Under the pieces are notes generated by a model, which worked only from the letters and a program-made list of their open reading frames with translations, had not been told where the DNA came from and made no database searches. DNA of 64,000 bases from Olsenella uli. GTDB taxonomy: Bacteria > Actinomycetota > Coriobacteriia > Coriobacteriales > Atopobiaceae. A program made the translations under genes and the position numbers. Positions 45,394 to 54,028 of the stretch are shown here, one piece after another. Numbering within the stretch: position 1 is the stretch's first letter; every line of letters starts with the position of its first letter. The stretch is from NCBI RefSeq assembly GCF_901212655.1, contig NZ_CAAKON010000044.1:30988-94987 (forward strand), given 5' to 3'.

Positions 45394-46949
45394 GTTCCAG
45401 GTCCGTCTCTGGGGTCCCGGCAAGCATCATGCGGCCGAGGCTCCTCACCATCGCCATAGCTGCCGTGCTCACCTGCTTCGGTCTCGTGATGATCTTCTCC
45501 GCCTCGTCCGCGGAGGCCTTCTCCGAGATGGGTGACGCGGCGTACTACGTGAAGCGCCAGGCGCTGTTCATCGTGATGGGGCTCGCGGGGGCGGCGCTCG
45601 TCGCCGCCATCGACTACCACGCCGTGAGGGCCCGCGCGCTCTTTGGCCTCATGATGGCCACGCTTCTCATGCTGCTGGCGGTCAAGGTCGCCGGCTCGGG
45701 CGCCAACGGCGCCACGCGCTGGATCGAGATCGGCCCCGTCCGCCTGCAGCCGTCCGAGTTCGCAAAGCTCTCGCTCGTCGTGGCCGGGGCCTGGCTCATG
45801 GACGACTTCCGGGAGGACCGCTTCACGTCGGGGGCCTCGATGGTGGGCCACGTGCTGCTCTGCATCGGGGCACCGCTCGCGCTCATCTTCATCCAGCCCG
45901 ACAAGGGCAGCACGGGCATCATCGTCGTGGTGCTGGCGGCCATGCTCGTGTCGGCGAGGATCGTTCCCTTTGCCGCCGTGCTCGCCCTTGGCGCCGTTGG
46001 TGTCATCCTCTTCCTTGGCGCCTCGCTCGGCGACGACTACTCCCGCCAGCGCATCCTCACGGCCCTTGACCCGTGGAGCGACCCGTACGGCGCGGGCTAC
46101 CAGCTCACGCGCGGCTTCATGGCGTTTGGCTCGGGCGGGCTCTTTGGCTCGGGACTGGGCATGAGCCGCATGAAGTACTCCTACCTGCCCGAGGCCCATA
46201 ACGACTTCATCTTTGCCATCGTTGGCGAGGAGCTTGGCCTCGTGGGCACCCTTGCGGTGCTCGCCCTGTTCTCCGCGCTCCTCTACTTTGGCTACCAGAT
46301 TGCCAAGAACGCGAGCGACCTGCCCGGAAGGCTCATAGCGCTGGGCACCACCACCCTGCTCGCGGTGCAGTTCTTCCTGAACGCGATGGGCGTCACGGGC
46401 CTCGCCCCGCTCTCCGGCAAGCCCATGCCGTTCCTCTCCTACGGCGGCTCGTCTATCATGAGCTGCCTCATGATGGTGGGCCTGCTCGTGAACGTTTCGC
46501 GCCACTCCGCGCTGCCGGAGACGGTGCACGACGCGCGCCGCCGCGCGATGACGCTCGCACCCGAGGCCCCTGAGGACGTTACGGGCATGGGGGCGGCCAG
46601 GCCCAGGCGTGGCTACGGAGGCCTTCCCTTGGGCACCCCGGCGACGGGCGGCACGTCCGTTGCCCGTCCGTCGTCTGCGTCCCGCCCATCGTCCGTGCCC
46701 CTCCAGGGCGGCTTCCGGCGGGGCGGCTCCGTGCCGCTCTCCTCGCCCGAGGAGGCCCGTCGGGGCTTTCGCGTGGTGGAGGGCGGCGCCGGCGCGGGCA
46801 GGGACCGCATCGACCTGGGGCCGTCTGCCGCAGACAGGCTGAGGACCCAAGACCAGGGTCCCGAGGTGCACATGGGCGCCGCCGCGCGCAACGGCAGGTT
46901 CGAGAGGCAGTCGAGGGGCGGCTCGCGTCGCCCGACGAGGAGGAGATAG
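45390..46949 (+). CDS. ftsW: FtsW-type peptidoglycan glycosyltransferase with C-terminal extension
   Basis: FtsW (SEDS family) polymerises septal glycan strands from lipid II with its PBP partner, here FtsI. The first 370 residues contain about ten membrane helices and the motifs GATRWIEIGPVRLQPSEFAKL, FIQPDKGSTGIIVV, GAGYQLTRGFMAFGSGGLFGSGLG, LPEAHNDFIFAIVGEELG and MPFLSYGGSSIMS. About 140 extra C-terminal residues are disordered, rich in Ser, Arg, Gly and Pro. The GTG start overlaps the murD stop. Confidence 0.94.
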   Translation: MSSRSVSGVPASIMRPRLLTIAIAAVLTCFGLVMIFSASSAEAFSEMGDAAYYVKRQALFIVMGLAGAALVAAIDYHAVRARALFGLMMATLLMLLAVKVAGSGANGATRWIEIGPVRLQPSEFAKLSLVVAGAWLMDDFREDRFTSGASMVGHVLLCIGAPLALIFIQPDKGSTGIIVVVLAAMLVSARIVPFAAVLALGAVGVILFLGASLGDDYSRQRILTALDPWSDPYGAGYQLTRGFMAFGSGGLFGSGLGMSRMKYSYLPEAHNDFIFAIVGEELGLVGTLAVLALFSALLYFGYQIAKNASDLPGRLIALGTTTLLAVQFFLNAMGVTGLAPLSGKPMPFLSYGGSSIMSCLMMVGLLVNVSRHSALPETVHDARRRAMTLAPEAPEDVTGMGAARPRRGYGGLPLGTPATGGTSVARPSSASRPSSVPLQGGFRRGGSVPLSSPEEARRGFRVVEGGAGAGRDRIDLGPSAADRLRTQDQGPEVHMGAAARNGRFERQSRGGSRRPTRRR

Positions 46950-46950
46950 C

Positions 46951-48072
46951 ATGGCCAAGTCACTCGAGGTGGCAATTGCCGCCGGCGGCACGGCCGGTCA
47001 CATCAACCCGGCGCTGGCGCTGGCCGAGGAGCTGCGCGGCCGCGGGCACCACGTGACCTTCTACGGCCGGCCCAGCAAGCTCGAGGGCAGGCTCGTGCCG
47101 GCGGCCGGCTTCGAGCTCGTGCCGGTGGAGGTCACGGGCTTCGACCGCTCTCGTCCCTGGACGGCCCTCTCGTCGCTCGCGCGCGTGGCCGCCGCGGGCC
47201 GCGCCCTCGGCCGTCGCTTCAAGGCCCAGGGGGCGCCGGACGTGGCCATCGGCTTTGGCGCCTACGTGGAGGTGCCGCTCTTGCGGTGGTGCAAGTCCCA
47301 TCGCGTGCCCTACCTGCTCCACGAGCAGAACTCCGTGCCGGGCCTCGCCAACAAGATGATGGCGCCGCACGCAGCGCGCGTCTGCATCTCCGTGCCCGCC
47401 GCCGAGAAGGTCTTCGCGCGCGAGGGCGACGCCTCGCACGTGGTGCTCACGGGCAACCCCGTGCGCCAGAGCGTCATCTGTGCGAGCGGCGAGGCCGGCC
47501 GCGAGGCCCTCGGCATCCCGGCCGACGCCACGATGCTGCTCGTCTTTGGCGGCTCGCTCGGCGCCAAGACCATCAACGAGGGCATGGCCGGCCTCAAGGA
47601 CCGCCTGCTTGCCACAGATGGCCTCTACGTGGTGCACTCCACGGGCAAGGACGGCTTCGAGGCCACGGTGGATGCCCTCGCGCTCACGCCCGACGAGCAG
47701 AAGCGCTGGCGCGTCATGCCCTACATCGACAACATGGGAGACGTCCTGGCTGCTGCGGACCTCGTTCTCTCGCGCGCCGGAGCCTCCTCGATCGCCGAGA
47801 TTGCGGCGCTGGGCGTGCCCGCCGTGCTCGTGCCGTACCCCTTTGCCACGGCAGACCACCAGACCACCAACGCCCGCTACCTCACCGATGCCGGCGCCGC
47901 CGTGCTCTTCAAGGATGAGGACGTCAAGGGCGAGCGCTTCGCCGACGAGCTCGTGGGTCTCGTTGAGAGCCCCGAGCGCCGGGCCGCTATGCGCGAGGCT
48001 GCCTCGGGCCTGGCGCAGGACAAGGCGGCGGCCAAGCTCGCCGACCAGCTCGAGGGCGTCGTCCGCGGCTAG
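46951..48072 (+). CDS. murG: UDP-GlcNAc:undecaprenyl-PP-MurNAc-pentapeptide N-acetylglucosaminyltransferase
   Basis: MurG makes lipid II from lipid I on the cytoplasmic face of the membrane. The 373-residue GT28 protein has the N-terminal glycine loop GGTAGHINPALALAEEL, VEVTGFDRSRPW, GFGAYVEVPLL, LLHEQNSVPGLANKM, the second loop FGGSLGAKTINEGM, and the UDP-GlcNAc site SRAGASSIAEIAALGVPAVLVPYPFATADHQTTNA. It starts 1 bp after ftsW. A 14-bp hairpin follows. Confidence 0.96.
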   Translation: MAKSLEVAIAAGGTAGHINPALALAEELRGRGHHVTFYGRPSKLEGRLVPAAGFELVPVEVTGFDRSRPWTALSSLARVAAAGRALGRRFKAQGAPDVAIGFGAYVEVPLLRWCKSHRVPYLLHEQNSVPGLANKMMAPHAARVCISVPAAEKVFAREGDASHVVLTGNPVRQSVICASGEAGREALGIPADATMLLVFGGSLGAKTINEGMAGLKDRLLATDGLYVVHSTGKDGFEATVDALALTPDEQKRWRVMPYIDNMGDVLAAADLVLSRAGASSIAEIAALGVPAVLVPYPFATADHQTTNARYLTDAGAAVLFKDEDVKGERFADELVGLVESPERRAAMREAASGLAQDKAAAKLADQLEGVVRG

Positions 48073-48087
48073 CGGCCATCCTTGCGC

Positions 48088-48140
48088 AGGCGCCGCGGTG
48101 CATGCCCTTTTGATGCATGGGGGCGCGCACCGCGGCGCCT
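48088..48140 (+). terminator. perfect 14-bp hairpin between murG and murC
   Basis: AGGCGCCGCGGTGC (48088-48101) and GCACCGCGGCGCCT (48127-48140) are perfect inverted copies. Inside them ATGCCC and further paired bases extend the stem, and an inner TGCAT pair is present. There is no U-run after the stem, so it may pause or attenuate the transcript, or act on mRNA stability. Confidence 0.6.
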
Positions 48141-48212
48141 TGGGCTAAAGTAGTGAGATTGAATGTGCGCGGCGCACGGGACGCCGCCGGATCGACCTCG
48201 AGGAGCCATCAC

Positions 48213-49655
48213 ATGGCAACCACCGCCCAGAACCTGCCGTTCAGTCGCGTCCACATCGTCGGTATCGGAGGTGCCGGCATGAGCGCCATCGCGCTCGTGC
48301 TCCATGGCCGCGGCTGCACCGTCACGGGCAGCGACCTCAAGAGCTCCCGCTACGTTCGCGAGCTCGAGGCTGCCGGCATCAAGGTCTTCGTGGGCCACGA
48401 CGCCGCCACCATCGACGAGGTCAAGCCCGACGTCATTGCCGTCTCCACGGCCATCCCCGAGACTAACCCCGAGGTAATCCGCGCCCGCGAGCTGGGCATC
48501 GAGGTCTGGCCGCGCGCCAAGATGCTGCCGGTGCTCTCGCTCGGCCACACCACGGTGGCCGTCTCGGGCACCCATGGCAAGACCACCACGTCCTCCATGG
48601 TGGCCACGATGCTCGACCACATGGACCTTGACCCGTCCTTCCTGATCGGCGGCATCGTCGAGGGCTACGGCACCAACGCCCACAGCGGCAAGGGCGCCTA
48701 TTACGTGGCCGAGGCCGACGAATCCGACGGGTCGTTCCTCCACTTCGACCCCAACGTGGTGGTCATCACCAACATCGAGGCCGACCACCTGGACCACTAC
48801 GGCTCGCTCGAGAACGTCGAGGGCGCCTTCGTGCAGTTCATGCAGACCGTGGGCGATGACGGCACGGTCGTCATCTGCGGCGAGAAGGCTCACAACCTCG
48901 AGCTTGCCCGTCAGAGCGGCAAGCGCTTCGTCTCCTATGGCTTTGCCGGCGACGGTGAGTTCGACTACGCCTGCACGCCCGAGCCCACGCACCACACCAT
49001 CGAGAGCCACCTCACCGTGGCCCTTCCCGGCGGGCGCGAGGTCAAGGTGACCATCAAGTCCAACCCCGGCAGCCACAACATGCTCAACGCCACGGCCGCC
49101 ATCGCCTGCGCGGACGTCCTCGGCCTCGACGTCGAGAAGGCCGCCCGTGCGCTCTCCGAGTTTCAGGGCGTGCGCCGCCGCTTCACCCACGTGGCCGACA
49201 TCGACGGCATCACCGTGGTGGATGACTACGGCCACCACCCCACCGAGATCGCCGCGACCCTCTCGGCCGCCCACGACCTCAACTACGACCGCGTGGTCGT
49301 GGTCTTCCAGCCGCACCGCTACAGTCGCACCGCCGCTCTGGCGCCGCTCTTTGGCCCGGCCTTCGACAACGCCGACGTCCTGCTCGTGATGGACGTGTTC
49401 TCTGCCGGCGAGATGCCCATCCCCGGCATCTCCGGCAAGACCGTCGTGGGTGAGGTCGTCTCCGAGGGCAAGGTGGCAGACGTCCGCTACGTCCCGAGCC
49501 GCCGCGAGCTCACCAAGACCCTCGTCTCCGAGCTCCGTCCCGGTGACCTGCTCATCACCATGGGCGCGGGCGACGTGACCCTCGTTGGCCCCGCCTTCGT
49601 CGAGGCCCGCAAGGAGGCCGACGCCAAGGCCGGCGAGGAGGACACGCGCGCGTGA
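48213..49655 (+). CDS. murC: UDP-N-acetylmuramate:L-alanine ligase
   Basis: MurC adds L-Ala to UDP-MurNAc. The 480-residue ligase has VHIVGIGGAGMSAIA, VTGSDLKSS, the ATP loop VSGTHGKTTTSSM, ADESDGSFLHFDPNVVVITNIEADHLDHYG, GSHNMLNATAAI, VVDDYGHHPTEIAATL and FQPHRYSRT. All are MurC hallmarks. ATG 48213 has GAGGAG upstream; the longer frame lies inside the leader hairpin region. It overlaps murB by 4 bases. Confidence 0.96.
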   Translation: MATTAQNLPFSRVHIVGIGGAGMSAIALVLHGRGCTVTGSDLKSSRYVRELEAAGIKVFVGHDAATIDEVKPDVIAVSTAIPETNPEVIRARELGIEVWPRAKMLPVLSLGHTTVAVSGTHGKTTTSSMVATMLDHMDLDPSFLIGGIVEGYGTNAHSGKGAYYVAEADESDGSFLHFDPNVVVITNIEADHLDHYGSLENVEGAFVQFMQTVGDDGTVVICGEKAHNLELARQSGKRFVSYGFAGDGEFDYACTPEPTHHTIESHLTVALPGGREVKVTIKSNPGSHNMLNATAAIACADVLGLDVEKAARALSEFQGVRRRFTHVADIDGITVVDDYGHHPTEIAATLSAAHDLNYDRVVVVFQPHRYSRTAALAPLFGPAFDNADVLLVMDVFSAGEMPIPGISGKTVVGEVVSEGKVADVRYVPSRRELTKTLVSELRPGDLLITMGAGDVTLVGPAFVEARKEADAKAGEEDTRA

Positions 49656-50572
49656 GCTTGGCCAACGCTTATCTGTCCCTCTCCGGGGCGGTCGACGCAG
49701 ACATAACGCGGGGCGAGCGCCTCGCGCACCGCACGTCCTACCGTATCGGCGGTCCTGCCGCCATGCTCGCCGTGTGCCACACGCCGTCCGCCATCGCACG
49801 AGTGGTGGAGGTCCTCACGGCCCAGGATGTCGAGTGGGTCCTCATGGGCAAGGGCTCGAACGTGCTCGTGGCCGACGATGGCTTCGACGGCTGCGTTATC
49901 GTGCTTGGCCGCGAGTTCTCGCGCATCGAGGTCTGCGCGGCAGACGCCACCATCACGGCCGGCGCCGCCACGCCGCTCTCCAAGGTGGTCAACGCCGCCA
50001 TGAAGGCATCGCTCACGGGGCTCGAGTTTGCCTGCGGCATCCCCGGCACGCTGGGCGGCGCCGTCTCCATGGACGCCGGCACCCGCCGCGAGTGGATAGG
50101 CCCGCGCATCTCCACGCTCGTCACCTTCGTGCCCGGCGAGGGGCTCAGGCGCCATGCCGGGGGCGACATCGAGTGGGGCTACCGCTGGAGCGGGCTCGGC
50201 CTGGGCGAGATCGTCCTCGAGGCCACGCTTTTCCTCGAGAGGGGCGAGCGCGCAAGCATTGCCGCCGACATGGAGCACCGCCTTGCCCGCAGGCGCGCCA
50301 CGCAGCCGATGGGAAAGCCCTGCTGCGGCTCGGTGTTTCGCAACCCCGCCGGCTCCAGGGGCGCCGCCCAGATGCTCGAGGCCTGCGGCATGAAGGGCTA
50401 TGCCGTGGGCGGGGCCCAGGTTTCCGAGACCCACGCCAACTTCGTCGTCAACAACGGAGCCGCCACGGCCGCCGACGTGCTCGCCGTGATGCGCGCCATG
50501 CATGACAAGGTGAGGGAGGTCGAAGGTGTCGACCTCCAACCGGAAGTCAAGTTCCTCGGGTTCGCGTCCTAG
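49652..50572 (+). CDS. murB: UDP-N-acetylenolpyruvoylglucosamine reductase
   Basis: MurB reduces the enolpyruvyl ether with NADPH and FAD to form UDP-MurNAc. The 306-residue protein has the FAD-binding YRIGGPA, MGKGSNVLVADDGFDG, GLEFACGIPGTLGGAVSMDAG and the catalytic-serine region CCGSVFRNP, then AAQMLEACGMKGYAVGGAQVSETHANFVVN. The GTG start overlaps the murC stop, and the 3' end overlaps ftsQ by 47 bp. Confidence 0.96.
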   Translation: MSLANAYLSLSGAVDADITRGERLAHRTSYRIGGPAAMLAVCHTPSAIARVVEVLTAQDVEWVLMGKGSNVLVADDGFDGCVIVLGREFSRIEVCAADATITAGAATPLSKVVNAAMKASLTGLEFACGIPGTLGGAVSMDAGTRREWIGPRISTLVTFVPGEGLRRHAGGDIEWGYRWSGLGLGEIVLEATLFLERGERASIAADMEHRLARRRATQPMGKPCCGSVFRNPAGSRGAAQMLEACGMKGYAVGGAQVSETHANFVVNNGAATAADVLAVMRAMHDKVREVEGVDLQPEVKFLGFAS

Positions 50573-51773
50573 GGCGACGAAGCGCCAGGGGCTCGGCGCC
50601 ACACCGCGCGGCTCCCGACCGGCCTCGCAGGGCCTGGGCTCCCGCGGCGGGCTTCGCGGCTCGGCGGCCCGCCCCAGCGCTCGCCCACGCGGCAGCCTTC
50701 GCCCCGAGGCGCACTCCCTGCGCTCGTCGGGCAGCCTGCGTGCCCCGGCGGCCCCCTCGCGCCTCGAGGCCTCGAGGCGCGCCACGACGGGGCGCACGGC
50801 CTCGGGCCGCCCGCTCATGGGCGCGCCCAGGGGCGGGGGCTCCGGTTCTCGGTCGGGGCAGGGGAGTGCGCGTCTGGAGGCTCGTCGCGCGGAGATGCGC
50901 ACGGCCCGGCTCGAGGCGGGCTCTTCGGCAAGCCGCATCACCTTGGCCTTTCGTGCCGCCGTTGCCGTGGGCGTCGTGGCCCTCGTCGCGGTGGTGGCGC
51001 TCCTGGTCATGAGCCACCTGCCCGTCTTCACCATCACCGGCATCGACGCACAGGCCTCCGAGCACGTCTCCTCTGACTCCATCGCCAAGCTTGCCGCGGT
51101 GGAGGAGGGAACCACCCTGCTCTCGGTGGACGTGCCCCAGATCCAGGCCAACGTGAAGAGGAACCCCTGGGTCAAGAAGGTCAACGTCACGCGCGAGTTC
51201 CCGGACACGCTTGGCATCTCGGTGGAGGAGCGCGGCATCTGGGCGGTGGTGCTCATCGGCTCGGGCGCGAGCGTGTGGGCGCTGGGAGACGACGGCACCT
51301 GGATCGAGCCCGTGCAGGTCACCCCGGACGAGTCCGGCGACCTCTCTGCCGCGGCGCTCGCGAAGGCCCGGGAGCTAGGATGCCTGCTTATCTCTCAGGT
51401 GCCCTCCACGGTCGACCCCTCGCAGGGCTCTGCCGCCACAGACGATGTCATCCAGGCGGTGCTCACCTACCAGCGCACCTTCTCGGAGGACCTCGCCTCG
51501 CAGGTGCAGACCTACTACGCGAGCAGCACGGGCAGCATCTCGATGGTGCTCAAGAGCGGCCTCGAGGTATCGCTGGGAACTCCCTCCGACGTCTCCTCCA
51601 AGCAGGCGGCGCTCACCCAGATCATGAGCACCTATCCGGACCAGCTCACCTACGTGAACGTGCGCGTGCCCACGAAGCCCACCTATCGCAAGGTGTCGGG
51701 TAGCTCCTACGGTGCCGGCACCGATTCCACAGGCGGCTCTGGCGCCTCCGGCCACGGTGGCTCGACCAGCTGA
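50526..51773 (+). CDS. ftsQ: FtsQ/DivIB-type division protein
   Basis: FtsQ links early and late division proteins and holds FtsL/FtsB. The 415-residue protein has an unusually long Ser/Arg/Gly-rich, basic cytoplasmic region (about 1-138), one membrane helix (about 140-162), then a POTRA domain (FTITGIDAQASEHVSSDSIAKLAAVEEGTTLLSVDVPQI is the typical start) and an FtsQ beta-domain (VNVTREFPDTLGISVEERG). A Gly/Ser tail ends it. The GTG start lies inside murB. No ftsA follows, unlike many dcw clusters. Confidence 0.88.
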   Translation: MSTSNRKSSSSGSRPRATKRQGLGATPRGSRPASQGLGSRGGLRGSAARPSARPRGSLRPEAHSLRSSGSLRAPAAPSRLEASRRATTGRTASGRPLMGAPRGGGSGSRSGQGSARLEARRAEMRTARLEAGSSASRITLAFRAAVAVGVVALVAVVALLVMSHLPVFTITGIDAQASEHVSSDSIAKLAAVEEGTTLLSVDVPQIQANVKRNPWVKKVNVTREFPDTLGISVEERGIWAVVLIGSGASVWALGDDGTWIEPVQVTPDESGDLSAAALAKARELGCLLISQVPSTVDPSQGSAATDDVIQAVLTYQRTFSEDLASQVQTYYASSTGSISMVLKSGLEVSLGTPSDVSSKQAALTQIMSTYPDQLTYVNVRVPTKPTYRKVSGSSYGAGTDSTGGSGASGHGGSTS

Positions 51774-51807
51774 TTTGAAGATTCAGGGAGGAATCAATCT
51801 CTTTTAG

Positions 51808-51837
51808 TTGACTCGCCCCGCAAGAACGTGCCATTAT
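51808..51837 (+). promoter_or_regulatory. promoter upstream of ftsZ
   Basis: TTGACT (51808-51813) and CATTAT (51832-51837) are separated by 18 bp, downstream of ftsQ. This gives ftsZ its own promoter, about 150 bp ahead of its start, with a long C-rich leader. Confidence 0.6.
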
Positions 51838-51998
51838 GTGCCGCTTTACGCTTGCCGTAGAGCTAAACCTGAGCTTGAGAGTTTGAGAGCATGCAGAACC
51901 AAAGCACCACTGCGAGCAAAGCCCGCACCACCAGCAGGACCAGCACCACCCAACGCAAGAGTCGCGCCACCCGCGACGCCCGCACGCAAGGAGGACCC

Positions 51999-53105
51999 AT
52001 GAGCGCAAGCGACACCCTCAGCAACTACCTGGCCGTCATCAAGGTCGTCGGCGTGGGCGGCGGTGGCACGAACGCCGTGAACCGCATGATCGAGGAGGGC
52101 ATCCGCGGCGTCGAGTTCGTCGCCGTGAACACGGATGCCCAGGCACTGGCCCTCTCCGACGCGGACATCAAGGTCCACATCGGCACCGACATCACCAAGG
52201 GCCTGGGTGCAGGCGCGGTGCCAGAGGTTGGTGCCGAGTGCGCGGAGGAGAGCCGCGATGAGATCAAGGCCGCGCTCGCCGGTGCCGACATGGTCTTCAT
52301 CACCGCGGGCGAGGGTGGCGGCACGGGCACGGGCGCCGCGCCCGTCGTGGCCGACATCGCCAAGAACGACGTGGGCGCGCTCACCATCGCCGTCGTCACC
52401 AAGCCGTTCACCTTCGAGGGCCGCAAGCGCTCCACCAACGCCCTCTCCGGCGTCGAGAATCTCGCCGAGAACGTCGACACGCTCATCGTCATCCCCAACG
52501 ACCGCCTGCTCGACCTTGCCGAGAAGAAGACCACGATGCTCGAGGCCTTCCGCATGGCCGACGACGTGCTGTGCCAGGGCACCCAGGGCATCACGGACCT
52601 CATCACCGTCCCTGGCCTCATCAACCTCGACTTCGCCGACGTCTGCACGATCATGCGCGGCTCCGGCACGGCCATGATGGGCATCGGCCTCGCCTCCGGT
52701 GACTCCCGCGCCACCGACGCCGCCCAGGAGGCCATCTCCAGCCGACTGCTCGAGAGCTCCATCGACGGCGCCACGCGCGTGCTGCTCTCCATCGCCGGCA
52801 ACAAGGACCTCGGCATCACCGAGATCTCGGACGCCGCCGACCTCGTTGCCTCCAACGTCGACCCCGAGGCCAACATCATCTTCGGCACCACAGTTGACGA
52901 GAGCCTTGGCGACCAGGTGCGCATCACCGTCATTGCCACCGGCTTCCAGGACGCCAACGCCCAGCCGACCCTGCCGACAGACGCCTTCCGCGCTCCCGTC
53001 GCCCCGGCCACGCCGGCTCCCTCCGCCGCGTCGAAGCCCGCCGCCTCTGCCACCGGCAGCAAGGACTTCGACATCCCCGACTTCCTGAAGCGCGCCCGCC
53101 TCTAA
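51999..53105 (+). CDS. ftsZ: cell division GTPase FtsZ
   Basis: FtsZ polymerises into the division ring. The 368-residue protein has [21 protein letters not shown], the tubulin signature [20 protein letters not shown], and the conserved C-terminal peptide [13 protein letters not shown] used to bind SepF and other partners. The linker before it is Ala/Pro/Ser-rich. ATG 51999 has AAGGAGG; an in-frame ATG at 51891 would add 36 Thr/Ser/Arg residues but has a poor ribosome site. It overlaps pgeF by one base. Confidence 0.97.
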   Translation: MSASDTLSNYLAVIKVVGVGGGGTNAVNRMIEEGIRGVEFVAVNTDAQALALSDADIKVHIGTDITKGLGAGAVPEVGAECAEESRDEIKAALAGADMVFITAGEGGGTGTGAAPVVADIAKNDVGALTIAVVTKPFTFEGRKRSTNALSGVENLAENVDTLIVIPNDRLLDLAEKKTTMLEAFRMADDVLCQGTQGITDLITVPGLINLDFADVCTIMRGSGTAMMGIGLASGDSRATDAAQEAISSRLLESSIDGATRVLLSIAGNKDLGITEISDAADLVASNVDPEANIIFGTTVDESLGDQVRITVIATGFQDANAQPTLPTDAFRAPVAPATPAPSAASKPAASATGSKDFDIPDFLKRARL

Positions 53106-54028
53106 TGGCGCCTTCTCTCACCAGGCACGTGCGTGACGGCGTGGCCCTGCTCGGCGACGATGCTCGCCCGGGTGGGGTCACGCTCGTTTTCACCGAGCGC
53201 ACGGGCGGTGTCTCCCAGCCGCCGTACGCGAGCCTGAACCTGGGGAGCCACTGCGGGGACGACCCCGCGGCGGTGGCCGAGAACCGAGCCCGCGCGCTTG
53301 CCGCGGCCGGTGCGGCCGACATCGCGCACAACCTTGTGGAGCCCAAGCAGGTGCACGGCGACCACATCGTCATCATCCACGGCAACGGCATGACGCCGGG
53401 GACTGGCTCCTCGATGCCGGGCAGCGCGGTGCCGGGGACAGGCACCTTGTCACGCAGGGGGCGTGTGGCAGAGGGGCCAGCCCCTGGCGTTACGCTCCCC
53501 GCACCGGCCACCCCCGCCGAGCTCGAGCGCGCCCGTGCCGAGGCCCAGGCCGGGGCGGACGCCATCGTGTGCACGGCCGCCGGCGTGCCGGTGCTCCTGT
53601 GCTTCGCGGACTGCGTGCCCGTCGTCATCGCGGCGCCCGGCGCCTTTGCCGTCATCCACTCGGGCTGGCGAGGCACCTTCGCGCGCATCAGCGCCAAGGC
53701 GCTCCGCGTGCTCTGCGAGGAGGCGGGTTGCGGTCCCCGGGACGTGTCGGTCTACATCGGCCCGCACATCGAGGGGGAGGACTACGAGGTCTCCGAGGAG
53801 CTTCTCGACCGGTTTGTTGCCGAGTTTGGTACGATAGTCCATGTTAAGGGAATGTTAAGGTATCTTTCCCTCACGAACGCCATCGTCTCATCGCTCGTAG
53901 ACGCCGGGGTGAAGCCTTGCCAGATCGCAGATGCGCGGGTATCTACCGCAACGCACGTAGACCGTTTCTTCTCCTATCGGGCCGAAGCCGGCAAGACCGG
54001 CCGTCACGCCGCCATCGCCTACCTCTAG
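53105..54028 (+). CDS. pgeF: peptidoglycan editing factor PgeF (multicopper polyphenol oxidase family)
   Basis: PgeF (YfiH, DUF152) in E. coli removes mis-incorporated serine from the peptidoglycan precursor; relatives have purine nucleoside activity. The 307-residue protein has QVHG (82-85), CFADCVPV with Cys170, HSGWRGT (185-191), YIGPHI and a normal C-terminal end (FFSYRAEAGKTGRHA). It is longer than usual because of a Gly/Pro/Ser-rich insert at residues 94-139 between QVHG and the catalytic half. The frame is intact. The next gene starts inside its last 112 bp, in another frame. Confidence 0.9.
   Translation: MAPSLTRHVRDGVALLGDDARPGGVTLVFTERTGGVSQPPYASLNLGSHCGDDPAAVAENRARALAAAGAADIAHNLVEPKQVHGDHIVIIHGNGMTPGTGSSMPGSAVPGTGTLSRRGRVAEGPAPGVTLPAPATPAELERARAEAQAGADAIVCTAAGVPVLLCFADCVPVVIAAPGAFAVIHSGWRGTFARISAKALRVLCEEAGCGPRDVSVYIGPHIEGEDYEVSEELLDRFVAEFGTIVHVKGMLRYLSLTNAIVSSLVDAGVKPCQIADARVSTATHVDRFFSYRAEAGKTGRHAAIAYL
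53391..53450 (+). repeat. REP-like palindromic repeat inserted in pgeF
   Basis: Two related motifs, CGCCGGGGACTGGC and TGCCGGGGACAGGCACC, lie 38 bp apart inside the non-conserved insert of pgeF. The second forms the palindrome GGTGCC...GGCACC (53429-53447). The length keeps the reading frame open. Confidence 0.45.

Noticed and set aside
51891..51998. FtsZ with a 36-residue Thr/Ser/Arg extension
   Set aside because: The ATG at 51891 lacks a good ribosome site, while ATG 51999 has AAGGAGG. The extension is translated C-rich leader with no resemblance to FtsZ.
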